A DNA stretch of 64,000 bases from positions 62,001-126,000 of the forward strand of contig JANQEE010000069.1 of assembly GCA_028278525.1 (NCBI GenBank), read 5' to 3'. The position numbers and the translations under genes were made by a program. A model generated the notes under the pieces. That model worked only from the letters and a program-made list of their open reading frames with translations, searched no databases and was not told where the DNA came from. Origin of the DNA: Minwuiaceae bacterium. Lineage in GTDB: Bacteria; Pseudomonadota; Alphaproteobacteria; Minwuiales; Minwuiaceae. Shown piece after piece: positions 44,890 through 54,282 of this stretch. Numbering within the stretch: the stretch's first letter is position 1; every line of letters begins with the position of its first letter.

Positions 44890-45235
44890 AAGTGATTTGG
44901 GCAGCCACCATCTGAAACCATGCAAGCCCCGACGGAAACATTCTGCGTGCAATGCCAACATTCGTTCGCGCGCAGCTCAACTGTTTCTTTACTGGGTGGT
45001 TGCCAGAGACGGAGGCCGTCCGACTTTGCCGCAAACAGCCCCAGCATCCGTGCGTCCACTGCGTCCGTCTTGGCGGAAAGGCCAAGATACTTCGCAAAGT
45101 TCCGCGTGCGGGTGCCATGCGCGCGATGAACAGGCAGACCCAGTTCGGCACGGCATTCCAGAACCGCACGCTCGTATCCGCCCGACGCTTCGCAGAGGAG
45201 AAAATGGGGGCAATACTCTACGCATAATCCTCGGG
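44890..45235 (-). pseudogene. IS110-family transposase remnant
   Basis: Translating the minus strand in one frame gives EASGGYERAVLECRAELGLP, then a HRAHGTRTRNFAKYLGLSAK block and TDAVDARMLGLFAAKSDG. This is the middle of the IS110 DEDD transposase (the EA-x-GGYE and KTDAxDA motifs). The match stops near ELRANE (about 44955) and continues only in a shifted frame; no start or C-terminal domain remains. It is a decayed fragment flanking the low-GC hydrolase gene. Confidence 0.75.
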
Positions 45236-45280
45236 GTGGTTGGGACGGGGGATCGGGCCGGCTTGGCCACCGCTCATCTG

Positions 45281-46210
45281 CTAGCTATGAGCGCCGACAA
45301 TGCCATGGCCCGAACCGTTGAAGGTCAGGCTTAGATACTCATAGAAAGTCTGCGTGGCCGGCGAGAGCGTGTCAGTTTTCGGCCAGGCCAAGCCGACATC
45401 CATGGTCGGCACTTCGTCGACCATGCTGCGCGCTTCGATCCGCTGGCCTTCCAGCGACCAGGGGCGCGAGACCATGTCGGACAGGATCGTGACGCCCATG
45501 CCGGTCGCGACCATACTGCGCACCGCCTCCACCGATGACGTCTCGAAAATGATGCGCGGGCGGTAGGGCGTCGGCTCCCAATAGCGGAGCGCGGTGTGGT
45601 TGGCCTCGTCCACCGTCAACATCACATACGGTTCGTCGGCGATGTCGGCGAGCGATACCGCATCGCGCGCGACCAGGCGATGGTCGGCAGAAAGCCAGAG
45701 ACGGCGGCGCGAGCGGATCAGGGTTTCGGAATCGATCCGCTTCGTATCCTGCAGATTGGAGACCAGCATAACCGCGATGTCGAGGTTGCCGTCGACCAGG
45801 CTGCGTTCGATCTCCTCGCGCGGGATCTCGTGGAGATGAACGGTGATGTCGGGAAAGATCCGGCTGAAGCGGGCGAGGATCGGCGGCAGAAAGTAGCCCG
45901 CCACCGTGTAGGTGACGCCGACGCGGATCGACCCCGCCACGTTGCGCCCGGACCGCCGAGGGCCGCGCGTCGCCTCGGCCACCGCGGCGACGATGTTTTC
46001 CGCGTGCTGGAGGAACTGATGCCCTTCGTAGGTAAGCGAAACGCCGTTGGAATGGCGGTCGAAGAGCTTGGATTCCATCTCCGCTTCCAACGCCTTGATG
46101 GCCGCCGTTATCGCGGACTGGGAGACGTTGAGGTTGGCGGCCGCGAGCGACAGCTTGCCGGCCTCCGCGGTTGCAATAAAATAACGAACTTGCCGGAATG
46201 ATAGTGGCAT
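45281..46210 (-). CDS. LysR-family transcriptional regulator
   Basis: The 309-aa regulator begins MPLSFRQVRYFIATAEAGKL with the N-terminal HTH (LSLAAANLNVSQSAITAAIK) and the usual LysR substrate domain (SIRVGVTYTVAGYFLPPILA onward). ATG at 46210 is preferred. It is divergent from the TorT-like ABC operon; a TTGGCCG-N5-CGGCCAA palindrome at 46274-46292 is a likely target. It probably senses the imported compound and controls the transporter and the urea-carboxylase-like genes; this is inference. Confidence 0.9.
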   Translation of the reverse strand: MPLSFRQVRYFIATAEAGKLSLAAANLNVSQSAITAAIKALEAEMESKLFDRHSNGVSLTYEGHQFLQHAENIVAAVAEATRGPRRSGRNVAGSIRVGVTYTVAGYFLPPILARFSRIFPDITVHLHEIPREEIERSLVDGNLDIAVMLVSNLQDTKRIDSETLIRSRRRLWLSADHRLVARDAVSLADIADEPYVMLTVDEANHTALRYWEPTPYRPRIIFETSSVEAVRSMVATGMGVTILSDMVSRPWSLEGQRIEARSMVDEVPTMDVGLAWPKTDTLSPATQTFYEYLSLTFNGSGHGIVGAHS

Positions 46211-46273
46211 CAATTTTTCCAATAGCAGGGCACCGATTTTCTTATTTTACAATAGATCGTCCGGGGTCAACAA

Positions 46274-46292
46274 TTGGCCGAAAGGCGGCCAA
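46274..46292. promoter_or_regulatory. Palindrome in the LysR/torT divergent promoter
   Basis: TTGGCCG, five bases, CGGCCAA: a perfect 7-bp inverted repeat 92 bp upstream of the binding-protein ATG and 64 bp upstream of the LysR ATG. It is a plausible LysR recognition site. Confidence 0.45.
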
Positions 46293-46383
46293 ATCGGACG
46301 GGCATCAACGCACCGCCGGAGATTGCTGGCATGGCCGCGGCGACAACAAGCGCAGGATTTTTCGTCAGCAGGGAGAATGGGCA

Positions 46384-47466
46384 ATGACATTTACCTTGAA
46401 AGCGACGCTCGCCGGATTGGCCGGTGGGGCATTATTGGCAACGGCCGCAGGCGCCGGGGCCGCCGAGAAGTGGTGGCCATACAACATCGAAGTATGGAAC
46501 CCGCCGTTCGACATGAAGAGCCCGCGCACGGCGATGGACTATGCGCCGTTGGAAAAGGCATCCAAGCAGTGGGACATCTGCGTTTCGTTCCCGCACATGA
46601 AGGATGCTTACTGGCTGGCGGTCAATTACGGCGTGGTCGACGAGGCCAAGCGGACGGGCGTCAAGATGCAGTTGGTCGAGGCGGGCGGCTACACCAACCT
46701 GAACAAGCAGGTCTCGCAGATCGAGGACTGCGTGGCGGCCGGCGCCGACGCGGTGGTGATCGGCGCGATTTCGTTCGACGGGCTGAACAACCTGGTCAAG
46801 GAAGTGCGCGGCAAGGGCGTGCCGGTAATCGACGTGATCAACGGCATGTCGTCGCCGGAACTGTCGGCCAAATCGCTGGTGTCGTTCGGCGAGATGGGCT
46901 TCAAGGCCGGCGAGTACCTGGCCAAGCTGCATCCGAAAGGCAGCGACCCTGTCAAGGTCGCCTGGTTCCCGGGCCCTCCCGGCGCGGGCTGGGTCGAAGC
47001 CGGCAATAGCGGCTTCCAGGAAGCAGTCAAAGCCGGCGCGATCGACGTGGTCGAGACCAAGTACGGCGACACCGGCAAGGAAGTGCAGCTGAAGCTGGTC
47101 GAGGATACGCTGGAAGCCAACCCGGACATCGACTACATCGCCGGCACGGCGGTGACCGCCGAAGCGGCCACCGGCCTGTTGCGCGACCGCGGTCTGGACG
47201 ACAAGGTCAAGGTGATCTCCTACTACTTCACCCCCGGCGTCTTCCGCGGCATCAAACGCGGGCAGATGCTGGCCGCGCCGACCGACTCGGCCGTGGTTCA
47301 GGGCCGGGTCGCCATCGACCAGGCGGTGCGTATCCTGGAAGGCAAGGACTACGTGAAGCACGCCGGACCGGCGCTGTATGTGATCGATTCCGAGAACATC
47401 AACTCGTTCGATCGCGGCACGTCGCTGGCCCCGGACGGCTTCAAGCCGACCTTCACCGTAGACTAG
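46384..47466 (+). CDS. TorT-like periplasmic substrate-binding protein of a sugar-type ABC importer
   Basis: The 360-aa protein has a signal peptide (LAGLAGGALLATAAGAGAAE) and a type I periplasmic-binding fold. TorT-type motifs are KWWPYNIEVWNPPFD and WDICVSFPHMKDAYWLAVNYG. TorT proper senses TMAO with TorS, but no torS/torR is present; here it precedes an RbsA/RbsC pair, so it acts as the transport receptor. Divergent from LysR. The imported compound may be a substrate of the downstream biotin-dependent enzyme. Confidence 0.85.
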   Translation: MTFTLKATLAGLAGGALLATAAGAGAAEKWWPYNIEVWNPPFDMKSPRTAMDYAPLEKASKQWDICVSFPHMKDAYWLAVNYGVVDEAKRTGVKMQLVEAGGYTNLNKQVSQIEDCVAAGADAVVIGAISFDGLNNLVKEVRGKGVPVIDVINGMSSPELSAKSLVSFGEMGFKAGEYLAKLHPKGSDPVKVAWFPGPPGAGWVEAGNSGFQEAVKAGAIDVVETKYGDTGKEVQLKLVEDTLEANPDIDYIAGTAVTAEAATGLLRDRGLDDKVKVISYYFTPGVFRGIKRGQMLAAPTDSAVVQGRVAIDQAVRILEGKDYVKHAGPALYVIDSENINSFDRGTSLAPDGFKPTFTVD

Positions 47467-47488
47467 ACCGTCCCGAAAGCCGCTGATC

Positions 47489-49030
47489 ATGGCGGAGGGA
47501 ACAACGGAGCGGGGAGGCAGCGCCGCAAGCGCGCCTCCCCTGCTCCGCCTCGACGGCATTACCAAACGGTTCCCCGGCGTGCTGGCGCTGGACGCAGTGG
47601 ATTTCGACCTGCGGGCAGGCGAAGTGCATGTGCTGTTCGGCGAGAATGGCGCCGGGAAGTCAACGATGATCACCACCATTGCCGGCGCGCACCGGCCCGA
47701 CGGCGGGCATATCTACTTCCGCGGCGAGCCGACCGAACTGCATTCGGTGCACCATGCCCGGTCGCTCGGCATCAGCGCGGTGTTCCAGGAATTCTCGCTG
47801 GTGCCGTCGTTGACGGTGGAGCAGAACCTGTTCCTGGGCGAGGAGATCACCCGCGGCGGCTTCCTGGACAAGCGGGCGCTGCATCGCCGCGCCGAGGAGA
47901 TATTGGCGGAGCTCGGCTTTCCGCTGAAGGCGACGCAGCGGGTGGCGCACCTATCGCGCGCCGAACAGCAGATGGTCGAGATCGCCAAGGCGTTCCGGTC
48001 CGACCTGTCGGTGCTGATTTTGGACGAGCCGACCTCGTCGTTGACCGAACGTGAGACCGACCGGCTGTTCGCCCTGATCGAGCAAGCCAAGCAAAACGGC
48101 GTCGGCATCATCTACATCACCCATCGGATGAGCGAGATCCGGCGGATCGCGGATCGCATCACAGTGCTGCGCGACGGGCGCTATGTGGCCACGGTCGATG
48201 CGGAAAGCGTGACCGAAAACCGGCTGCTGGAACTGATGACCGGGCGGCAGATCGACCAGGTCTTCCCGGCGATCAAGTTCGCGCCGGGCGAGACCATGCT
48301 GGACGTGCAGAACCTGACGACCGGCGACGGCACAGTGTCGGACGTTTCGATCACGGTACGCGCCGGCGAGATCGTCGGGCTGGCGGGTCTGGTCGGTTCC
48401 GGCAAATCCGAGGTCGCGCGCGCCTGCTTCGGCGTGACACCGGTCGAAAGCGGCCGGGTGGTCTACGACGGCGACGACTGCACCGGGCTGAGCGCGCGAC
48501 GGATGCTGGACCGCGGCTTCTTCTACGTGCCGCCGGACCGGCGCGACGAAGGCCTGGTGATGATCCGTAGCGTGCGCGAGAACATGACGCTGCCGTCGCT
48601 GCATCTGCCGCACCTGTCAGGGCGGCTGTTCCTGCGCCGGCGGGCCGAGGCCGACCTGGCCAAGCAGCTTGCCAAGCGCCTCAACCTGCAGCCGCCGTCG
48701 ACGGAACGCGCGGTCGACCATTTCTCCGGCGGCAACCAGCAGAAGGTACTGCTGGCCAAGAGCCTGGCGCGGGAGGTCTCGTTCTTCGTGTTCGACGAGC
48801 CGACCGTCGGCGTCGACGTCGGCACCAGGGTCGCGATCTACGAATTCATCCGCGACCTGTGCGAGGCCGGCGCGGGCGTGCTGCTGATCTCTTCCGACCT
48901 GCCGGAAATCCTGCATCTGACCAACCGGGTCTATGTGATGTATCGCGGCGAGATGCGGGCCGAACTGACCGGGCCGGAGATTACCGAAGCCAACGTGTTG
49001 GGGCATTTTTTCGAGCGGGAGGCGGCGTAA
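47489..49030 (+). CDS. Sugar-type ABC transporter ATP-binding protein (RbsA family)
   Basis: The 513-aa protein has two fused ATPase domains. The first has Walker A GENGAGKST, LSRAEQQMVEIA and LILDEPTSSL. The second has GLVGSGKSEVARA, FSGGNQQKVLLAK and FVFDEPTVGVD. It drives import with the TorT-like receptor and the RbsC-like permease. It starts 22 bp after the receptor stop, and its stop abuts the permease GTG (TAAGTG). Confidence 0.92.
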   Translation: MAEGTTERGGSAASAPPLLRLDGITKRFPGVLALDAVDFDLRAGEVHVLFGENGAGKSTMITTIAGAHRPDGGHIYFRGEPTELHSVHHARSLGISAVFQEFSLVPSLTVEQNLFLGEEITRGGFLDKRALHRRAEEILAELGFPLKATQRVAHLSRAEQQMVEIAKAFRSDLSVLILDEPTSSLTERETDRLFALIEQAKQNGVGIIYITHRMSEIRRIADRITVLRDGRYVATVDAESVTENRLLELMTGRQIDQVFPAIKFAPGETMLDVQNLTTGDGTVSDVSITVRAGEIVGLAGLVGSGKSEVARACFGVTPVESGRVVYDGDDCTGLSARRMLDRGFFYVPPDRRDEGLVMIRSVRENMTLPSLHLPHLSGRLFLRRRAEADLAKQLAKRLNLQPPSTERAVDHFSGGNQQKVLLAKSLAREVSFFVFDEPTVGVDVGTRVAIYEFIRDLCEAGAGVLLISSDLPEILHLTNRVYVMYRGEMRAELTGPEITEANVLGHFFEREAA

Positions 49031-50056
49031 GTGGCCGTGGAAACGGAACAGGGAAAGAAGCCGGCGCCACGCCGCAACTGGCTGCAGATCGCGTTCGTCC
49101 GGTTGGGCGTGCTGCCGTTCCTGCTGCTGATCGCCGTCGTGGTGTTTACCGCGATGTCCGACAACTTCCTGACCGGCCGCAACATCATGAACGTGCTGCG
49201 CCAGTCGACCTACCTCACCATGGTGGCGATGGGCCAGATGCTGGCGCTGCTGACCGGCGGCTTCGATTTATCGGTCGGGACCATCATCGCGCTGACATCC
49301 GTGGTGGGCGCGACGGCGATGGCGTCGATGTATGCCGCGTATCCCGACGCAGCGGCGCTTTGCATCGTCGTCGGCATTCTGGCGGGGCTCGCCGCCGGCA
49401 GCGCGGTCGGCGCTGTCAACGGCATCGGCGTCGCCCTGTTCAACGTTTCGCCCTTCATGATGACCTTGGGCATGGCGTCGGTCGGCTTCGGCATCGCGCT
49501 TTACATGACCGGCGGCGTGCCCGTCTACGGCATGCCGGACGCGTTCGGCGACATTTTCGGGTTTGGCCAGTTCTTCGGCATTCCGACGCCAATTTACGCA
49601 ACGCTGATCCTGATTCTGGGCATGTTCGTACTGCTCAACTGGACCCGGCTCGGGCGCTACTTCTACGCCGTCGGCGGCAACATCAAGGCGTCGGCGCTGT
49701 CGGGCATCAACACGCGGCTCAGCCTGTTCATGGCCTACCTGCTGTGCGGCGCCATGGCGGCGGTGAGCGGCCTTTTACTGACCGCGCGGCTGGAGACCGG
49801 CGAAGCGAATATCGGCGCATCCATGCCGCTGGAGGCGATCGCCGCCTGCGTGATCGGCGGGGTCAGCCTGCGCGGCGGCATCGGCCGGGTGGGAAACGTC
49901 GTGCTGGGCGCGATCTTTATCGGATTGATCCAGAACGGCATGAACCTGGCGCGGATCGAGTCGTATTTGCAGACGGTGGTGATCGGCGTGCTGCTGATCC
50001 TGGCGGTGATCGCCGATCAGTTGCGCCAGCGTTATATCGCCAGGCTGCAGGATTGA
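49031..50056 (+). CDS. Sugar-type ABC transporter permease (RbsC family)
   Basis: The 341-aa membrane protein starts with GTG at 49031 directly after the ATPase stop. It has about eight to ten hydrophobic segments, NIMNVLRQSTYLTMVAMGQM, GGFDLSVGTIIAL and IGGVSLRGGIGRVG (coupling region). It forms the channel of the importer. A dispersed repeat follows (50107-50239) before the Gfo/Idh gene, so a new transcript segment may begin there. Confidence 0.92.
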   Translation: MAVETEQGKKPAPRRNWLQIAFVRLGVLPFLLLIAVVVFTAMSDNFLTGRNIMNVLRQSTYLTMVAMGQMLALLTGGFDLSVGTIIALTSVVGATAMASMYAAYPDAAALCIVVGILAGLAAGSAVGAVNGIGVALFNVSPFMMTLGMASVGFGIALYMTGGVPVYGMPDAFGDIFGFGQFFGIPTPIYATLILILGMFVLLNWTRLGRYFYAVGGNIKASALSGINTRLSLFMAYLLCGAMAAVSGLLLTARLETGEANIGASMPLEAIAACVIGGVSLRGGIGRVGNVVLGAIFIGLIQNGMNLARIESYLQTVVIGVLLILAVIADQLRQRYIARLQD

Positions 50057-50106
50057 GGGGTGGGCGATGTTTCCGATAGTCGTTCCATGCAGATCCAGAA
50101 AAGACG

Positions 50107-50239
50107 GCCCTCTCCCCCTGTCGAGGGGGAGAGGGTTGGGTGAGGGGGTGATCAGCCTCAACGCTTTCAATGTCCCTGCGGGACTGCCGATAGACCCCCC
50201 TCACCCTACCCTCTCCCCCCACAAGTGTGGGGAGAGGGG
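50107..50239. repeat. CCCTCTCCC-type dispersed intergenic repeat
   Basis: Two hairpin modules: CCCTCTCCCCCTGTCGAGG with GGGAGAGGG at 50107-50135, and CCCTCTCCCCCCACAAGTG with GGGGAGAGGGG at 50209-50239. Inverted TTGGGTGAGGGGG / CCCCCTCACCC copies lie between. This pattern is a common intergenic repeat in alphaproteobacteria. It separates the permease from the Gfo/Idh gene. Confidence 0.75.
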
Positions 50240-50276
50240 AAAATGGGCGCAGCGATGCGTGGAAAGGCGCTAGGCG

Positions 50277-51266
50277 ATGTTGCGGGCGGCATCCATTGGG
50301 CTGGGGTGGTGGTCGGACGAACTGGCTAAGGCGATACAGGGCCGGTCCGACAAGATCCAGATCGCGAGTTGTTATTCCCGGTCCGGGGAGAAACGGTCGG
50401 CGTTCGCGGATAGATTCGGCACCGACCAGCATGAGTCCTACGAGGCCGTGCTGGCGGACCCGGATATCGATGCGGTGATCCTGACCACGCCGCATTCACT
50501 GCACGCGGAGCATGTGATCCGCGCCGCGGCGGCCGGCAAGCAGGTGTTCGTCGAGAAGCCGTTCACTCTGACGGCGGAAACCGGGCGTCAGGCGGCGGCC
50601 GCCTGTGCGACGGCCGGCGTGGTGCTGGCGGTGGGTCAGAACCGTCGGTTTTCAGCCGTTGCCGCCGCGTTGATGCGCATGCTGGACGCGGGCGCGTTCG
50701 GTACCGTGCTGCATGCCGAGGCGAACTTCTCAGGCATGGGCGCGTTGAACTACACGCCGGACCGATGGCGGGCCGACCGTACGGAAAGCCCGGGCGGCGG
50801 CATCGCCGGCATGGGCGTGCATTTGATCGACCTGATGTGCGCGCTGTTCGGCCCGGTCGCCAAAGTGAATGCGCAGGCGAAACGGCGGGCGGCGCAGGTG
50901 GATATCGACGACACGACGTCGGCGCTGTTCGATTTCGCCTCCGGGCCGACCGGCTATCTGGGCACGATGGCCGCCTGCCCGAACACCAACTCGCTGAACG
51001 TCTACGGCACGGACGCCAACGCGTTTTGCCTGGTGGACGCGGACCAGATGTCGGTGCAGGCGCCGGGCGAGCGGCCCGAACCGCGCGTGCTGCAACCCGT
51101 CGATACGTTGAAGGCGGAGTTGGAAGAGTTCGCCGACGCGGTTGACGGCAGCGTCACCTTTCGGGTGCGGCCGGACGAAGCGATCCATACCGTCGCCGTG
51201 ATGCAGGCGATGGTGGCGTCCGCGGCGGCCGGCGGTGCGCCGATAGAGTTGGCAGATCAGGAATAG
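50277..51266 (+). CDS. Gfo/Idh/MocA-family oxidoreductase
   Basis: The 329-aa protein has an N-terminal Rossmann fold (ASIGLGWWSDELAKAIQG), the EKP motif VFVEKPFTLTAETG, and the C-terminal substrate domain with GGGIAGMGVHLIDLMCALFG. NAD(P)-dependent oxidation of a sugar or polyol is the family's usual reaction. It starts between the importer and pxpA, 13 bp before the latter, which suggests it converts the imported compound for the carboxylase/lactamase step. The substrate is unknown. Confidence 0.88.
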   Translation: MLRAASIGLGWWSDELAKAIQGRSDKIQIASCYSRSGEKRSAFADRFGTDQHESYEAVLADPDIDAVILTTPHSLHAEHVIRAAAAGKQVFVEKPFTLTAETGRQAAAACATAGVVLAVGQNRRFSAVAAALMRMLDAGAFGTVLHAEANFSGMGALNYTPDRWRADRTESPGGGIAGMGVHLIDLMCALFGPVAKVNAQAKRRAAQVDIDDTTSALFDFASGPTGYLGTMAACPNTNSLNVYGTDANAFCLVDADQMSVQAPGERPEPRVLQPVDTLKAELEEFADAVDGSVTFRVRPDEAIHTVAVMQAMVASAAAGGAPIELADQE

Positions 51267-51279
51267 GATGGAGGACAGC

Positions 51280-52005
51280 ATGGCGCTCGCGATCAACTGC
51301 GACATGGGCGAGAGTTTCGGCCTGTATAAGATGGGCGACGACGAAGGGATCATGCCCTACATCACCGTCGCCAACGTGGCCTGCGGCTTTCACGCCTCCG
51401 ACCCGGTGGTGATGCACAAGACCGTGCGCCTGTCGAAAGAGAGCGGTGTCAAGGTCGGCGCGCATCCCTCGCTGCCGGATCTGCAGGGCTTCGGCCGGCG
51501 CGAGATGAAACTGGATCCGGGCGAACTGACCGACCAGCTCATCTATCAGATCGGCGCGCTGAAAGGCTTCCTGGAAGTCGAGGGCATGAAGCTCAACCAC
51601 ATCAAGCCGCACGGGTCGCTGTACGGTATGGCCGCGCGTGACGAGCAGACAGCCAATGCGGTGGCCGACGCGGCGCAGACATTCGACGTACCGTTGTTCG
51701 GCATGGCCGGTACGCTGCACGAAGACGTCTATCGCGCACGCGGCATCGAGTTTGTCTCCGAGTTCTATGCAGACCTGGATTACGGCAGGGAAGGCCAGCT
51801 GATCATTACACGCGAGCATGCGGCGGTTGAGCCCAAGGCGGCTGCCGAGCGGGTTCTGCGTGCGGTCGAGGACGGTAAGGTAAAGTCGGTCGACGGCAAC
51901 GACGTGGCGGTGCGCGCGGAAAGCATCTGCGTGCATTCCGACACGCCGAATGCGGTCGATGTGGCGGCGGCCATTCGCGACGCTGTGGCGAAATACTTGG
52001 ATTGA
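51280..52005 (+). CDS. pxpA: LamB/YcsF family protein (5-oxoprolinase subunit A)
   Basis: The 241-aa protein starts INCDMGESFGLYKMGDDEG and has ANVACGFHASDPVVM, VGAHPSLPDLQGFGRREM and HIKPHGSLYG, the family's conserved metal-binding motifs. PxpA with PxpB and PxpC cleaves 5-oxoproline with ATP. Start at ATG 51280 with GGAGGAC before it; ATG 51268 is weaker. It is followed 7 bp later by a biotin carboxylase gene, an unusual addition to the pxp set. Confidence 0.9.
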   Translation: MALAINCDMGESFGLYKMGDDEGIMPYITVANVACGFHASDPVVMHKTVRLSKESGVKVGAHPSLPDLQGFGRREMKLDPGELTDQLIYQIGALKGFLEVEGMKLNHIKPHGSLYGMAARDEQTANAVADAAQTFDVPLFGMAGTLHEDVYRARGIEFVSEFYADLDYGREGQLIITREHAAVEPKAAAERVLRAVEDGKVKSVDGNDVAVRAESICVHSDTPNAVDVAAAIRDAVAKYLD

Positions 52006-52012
52006 GGCTCCT

Positions 52013-53377
52013 ATGAAGAGAGTACTGATAGCCAATCGCGGCGAGATCGCCTGCCGGGTCATGCGCAGTTGCCGCGACCTGGGGCTTGAGGCCGTCGCGG
52101 TTTATTCCGAGGCGGACGCGGAAGCCCTGCATGTCGCGCTGGCGGACGCCGCCGAGCCGGTAGGCGGCGCGCCGGCCAAGGAAAGCTATCTGGTCGCGGA
52201 GAACATCCTGACGGCGGCGAAACGGTCCGGCGCCGATGCGATCCATCCGGGATACGGTTTCCTGGCGGAGAACCCGCGCTTCGCCGAAGCGGTTGCCGAG
52301 GCGGGGCTGACCTGGATCGGGCCGCGGCCGAAGACCATCGAGGATATGGGCGACAAGGAACGGGCGCGGCTGCTGGCGCGGTCGGCCGGCGTGCCGGTGC
52401 TGCCGGGCAGCGCCCGGTTTGGGCCCGGCGACACCGAAGGCCTGGACGCGGCGGCGGCCGATGTCGGCTACCCGCTGCTGGTCAAGGCATCGGCCGGCGG
52501 CGGTGGGATCGGGATGCGCCGGGTCGACGATCCGGCGGACCTGGAGAAGGTCGTGACCGCGACTCAGAGTATGGCCGAAAAATCGTTCGGCGACGGCACC
52601 GTCTACCTGGAACGGCTGGTCGCCAAGGCGCGGCATGTGGAGATCCAGGTGTTCGGACTGGGCAACGGCGAGGCGGTGCATCTGTTCGAGCGCGATTGCT
52701 CCATCCAAAGGCGCTTCCAGAAAATCGTCGAGGAGAGCCCGGCGCCGGGCCTGCCCGCCGGCATGAGCGACCGGATGGCGGAGGCGGCTGTCGCCCTGGC
52801 TAAGCAGGAGCGGTATCGCGGCGCCGGCACGGTGGAGTTCGTGGTCGATGACGAGAGCGAGGATTTCTATTTCCTGGAGATGAACACCCGCATTCAGGTC
52901 GAGCATCCGGTAACGGAAATGACGACCGGTCGGGACCTGGTAGGCATGCAAATCCGGCTCGCCCGCGGCGACGACATGTCCGACCTGACACAGGATACGA
53001 TCGCGGCCGAAGGCCACGCGATCGAATGCCGGGTCTACGCGGAGAACCCGGCCAAGATGTTCCTGCCCTCGCCCGGCACGCTGACGCGGTTCGACCTTCC
53101 GACGGAAAGCGAAACCGTCAGGGTCGATACGGGTTTCCGGAACGGCGACACAATCACCTTTCACTACGACCCGATGATCGCGAAGCTGGTCTGTCGAGGC
53201 GGCGATCGGAATGAAGCGATTGCGAACAGCCTGGCGGCGCTCGACGCGTTCGAGGTCGAGGGACTGACGACCAATATCGAGTTCCTGAAGAAGACGCTGG
53301 CGCACGACGCATTCCGCGCCGGCGAGGTGCATACCGGATTCGTCGACGCCCACAAGGCGGATCTGACAGAACTGTAG
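52013..53377 (+). CDS. Biotin carboxylase, urea-carboxylase type
   Basis: The 454-aa stand-alone biotin carboxylase starts RVLIANRGEIACRVMRSCR. It has the ATP-grasp loop KASAGGGGIGMRRV, the RHVEIQVFG strand, the carboxybiotin site ERDCSIQRRFQKIVEESPAP and EMNTRIQVEHPVTEM. The GGGGIGM loop (Ile where AccC has Arg or Lys) and IQRR-QK-EE-PAP are typical of urea carboxylase. The C-terminal domain is complete. It probably carboxylates the 72-aa carrier encoded downstream; PxpB/PxpC supply the carboxyltransferase. Confidence 0.9.
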   Translation: MKRVLIANRGEIACRVMRSCRDLGLEAVAVYSEADAEALHVALADAAEPVGGAPAKESYLVAENILTAAKRSGADAIHPGYGFLAENPRFAEAVAEAGLTWIGPRPKTIEDMGDKERARLLARSAGVPVLPGSARFGPGDTEGLDAAAADVGYPLLVKASAGGGGIGMRRVDDPADLEKVVTATQSMAEKSFGDGTVYLERLVAKARHVEIQVFGLGNGEAVHLFERDCSIQRRFQKIVEESPAPGLPAGMSDRMAEAAVALAKQERYRGAGTVEFVVDDESEDFYFLEMNTRIQVEHPVTEMTTGRDLVGMQIRLARGDDMSDLTQDTIAAEGHAIECRVYAENPAKMFLPSPGTLTRFDLPTESETVRVDTGFRNGDTITFHYDPMIAKLVCRGGDRNEAIANSLAALDAFEVEGLTTNIEFLKKTLAHDAFRAGEVHTGFVDAHKADLTEL

Positions 53378-53400
53378 GATATAGGGCCTGGGAGGCGACC

Positions 53401-54270
53401 ATGATCTATGAAGAACCGAGATTCCTTCCCGGTGGCGACCGTTACATGCTGATCGAGCTCGGCAACGAGATGAATCTCGAGCTGAACTTCATCGCGCAAG
53501 GGTTGGCGACGGCGATCACCGAGAACAACACCAAGGGCATCGTCGAGACGGCGCCCTGCTTCGCATCGATGCTGGTGCATTACGAGCCGGACGAGATCGG
53601 CTTCGACGACTTGAAGAAAGAGATGACGTCGCTGCTCGGCTCTCTCGGGCCGTCGACGGATATCGAACTGGACAGCCGGCTGTTCTATTTCCCGGCGGTC
53701 TATCTGGACCCCTGGACCAAGGAATGCGTTCAGGACTATTGCGAGAAGGTAACGCCGAAGACGCCCGACCCGGAATTCGTGGTCGAACAGAGCGGGCTGA
53801 AAGACGTCGAGCAGTTGGTGCGGGTACATTCGGGGACCGAGTACTGGGTCGCCGCGCTGGGCTTCTGGCCGGGCCTGCCGTTCATGATGCCGCTGGATCC
53901 GCGCTGCATGCTGACGGCGCCGAAATACAACCCGCCGCGGACCTGGACGCCGCAGGGCACCATCGGCATGGGCGGCGCGTCGACGGCGATCTATCCGGTT
54001 GCGACGCCGGGCGGCTACCAGATCTTCGCCCGCACGCCGGTGCCGATCTGGGACACCGAGAAACGGTTCCCGCAGTTCGAAGACAGCATCTGCCTGTTCC
54101 AGGCAGGCGACCGGGTGAAGTTCGTGCCCTGCACCGTCGAGGAATTCGAACATGTGGAGGCCGAAGTCGAGGCCGGCACCTACCTGATAAACGTGGTCGA
54201 GTACCAGAAATTCTCGGTGCGCAACTACACCGACTGGATTTCGAGTATCGACGCTTCGCAGCGGTTTTAG
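53401..54270 (+). CDS. pxpB: KipI/PxpB-type carboxyltransferase subunit 1
   Basis: The 289-aa protein matches the N-terminal half of the urea-carboxylase carboxyltransferase. It has GGDRYMLIELGNEMNLELN, FWPGLPFMMPLDPRC, and GMGGASTAIYPVATPGGYQI ending in PIWD. In KipI/PxpB this forms a complex with KipA/PxpC. ATG at 53401 is preceded by GGGAGGCGACC. It is 289 aa, longer than many KipI proteins (about 240), with an extra N-terminal segment. It runs 23 bp after the biotin carboxylase gene. Confidence 0.9.
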   Translation: MIYEEPRFLPGGDRYMLIELGNEMNLELNFIAQGLATAITENNTKGIVETAPCFASMLVHYEPDEIGFDDLKKEMTSLLGSLGPSTDIELDSRLFYFPAVYLDPWTKECVQDYCEKVTPKTPDPEFVVEQSGLKDVEQLVRVHSGTEYWVAALGFWPGLPFMMPLDPRCMLTAPKYNPPRTWTPQGTIGMGGASTAIYPVATPGGYQIFARTPVPIWDTEKRFPQFEDSICLFQAGDRVKFVPCTVEEFEHVEAEVEAGTYLINVVEYQKFSVRNYTDWISSIDASQRF

Positions 54271-54282
54271 GAGGCCAGAACA

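Noticed and set aside
46384-47466. TMAO sensing by a TorT/TorS/TorR system
   Set aside because: No torS, torR or TMAO reductase genes are present, and the gene is followed by a complete RbsA/RbsC transporter.
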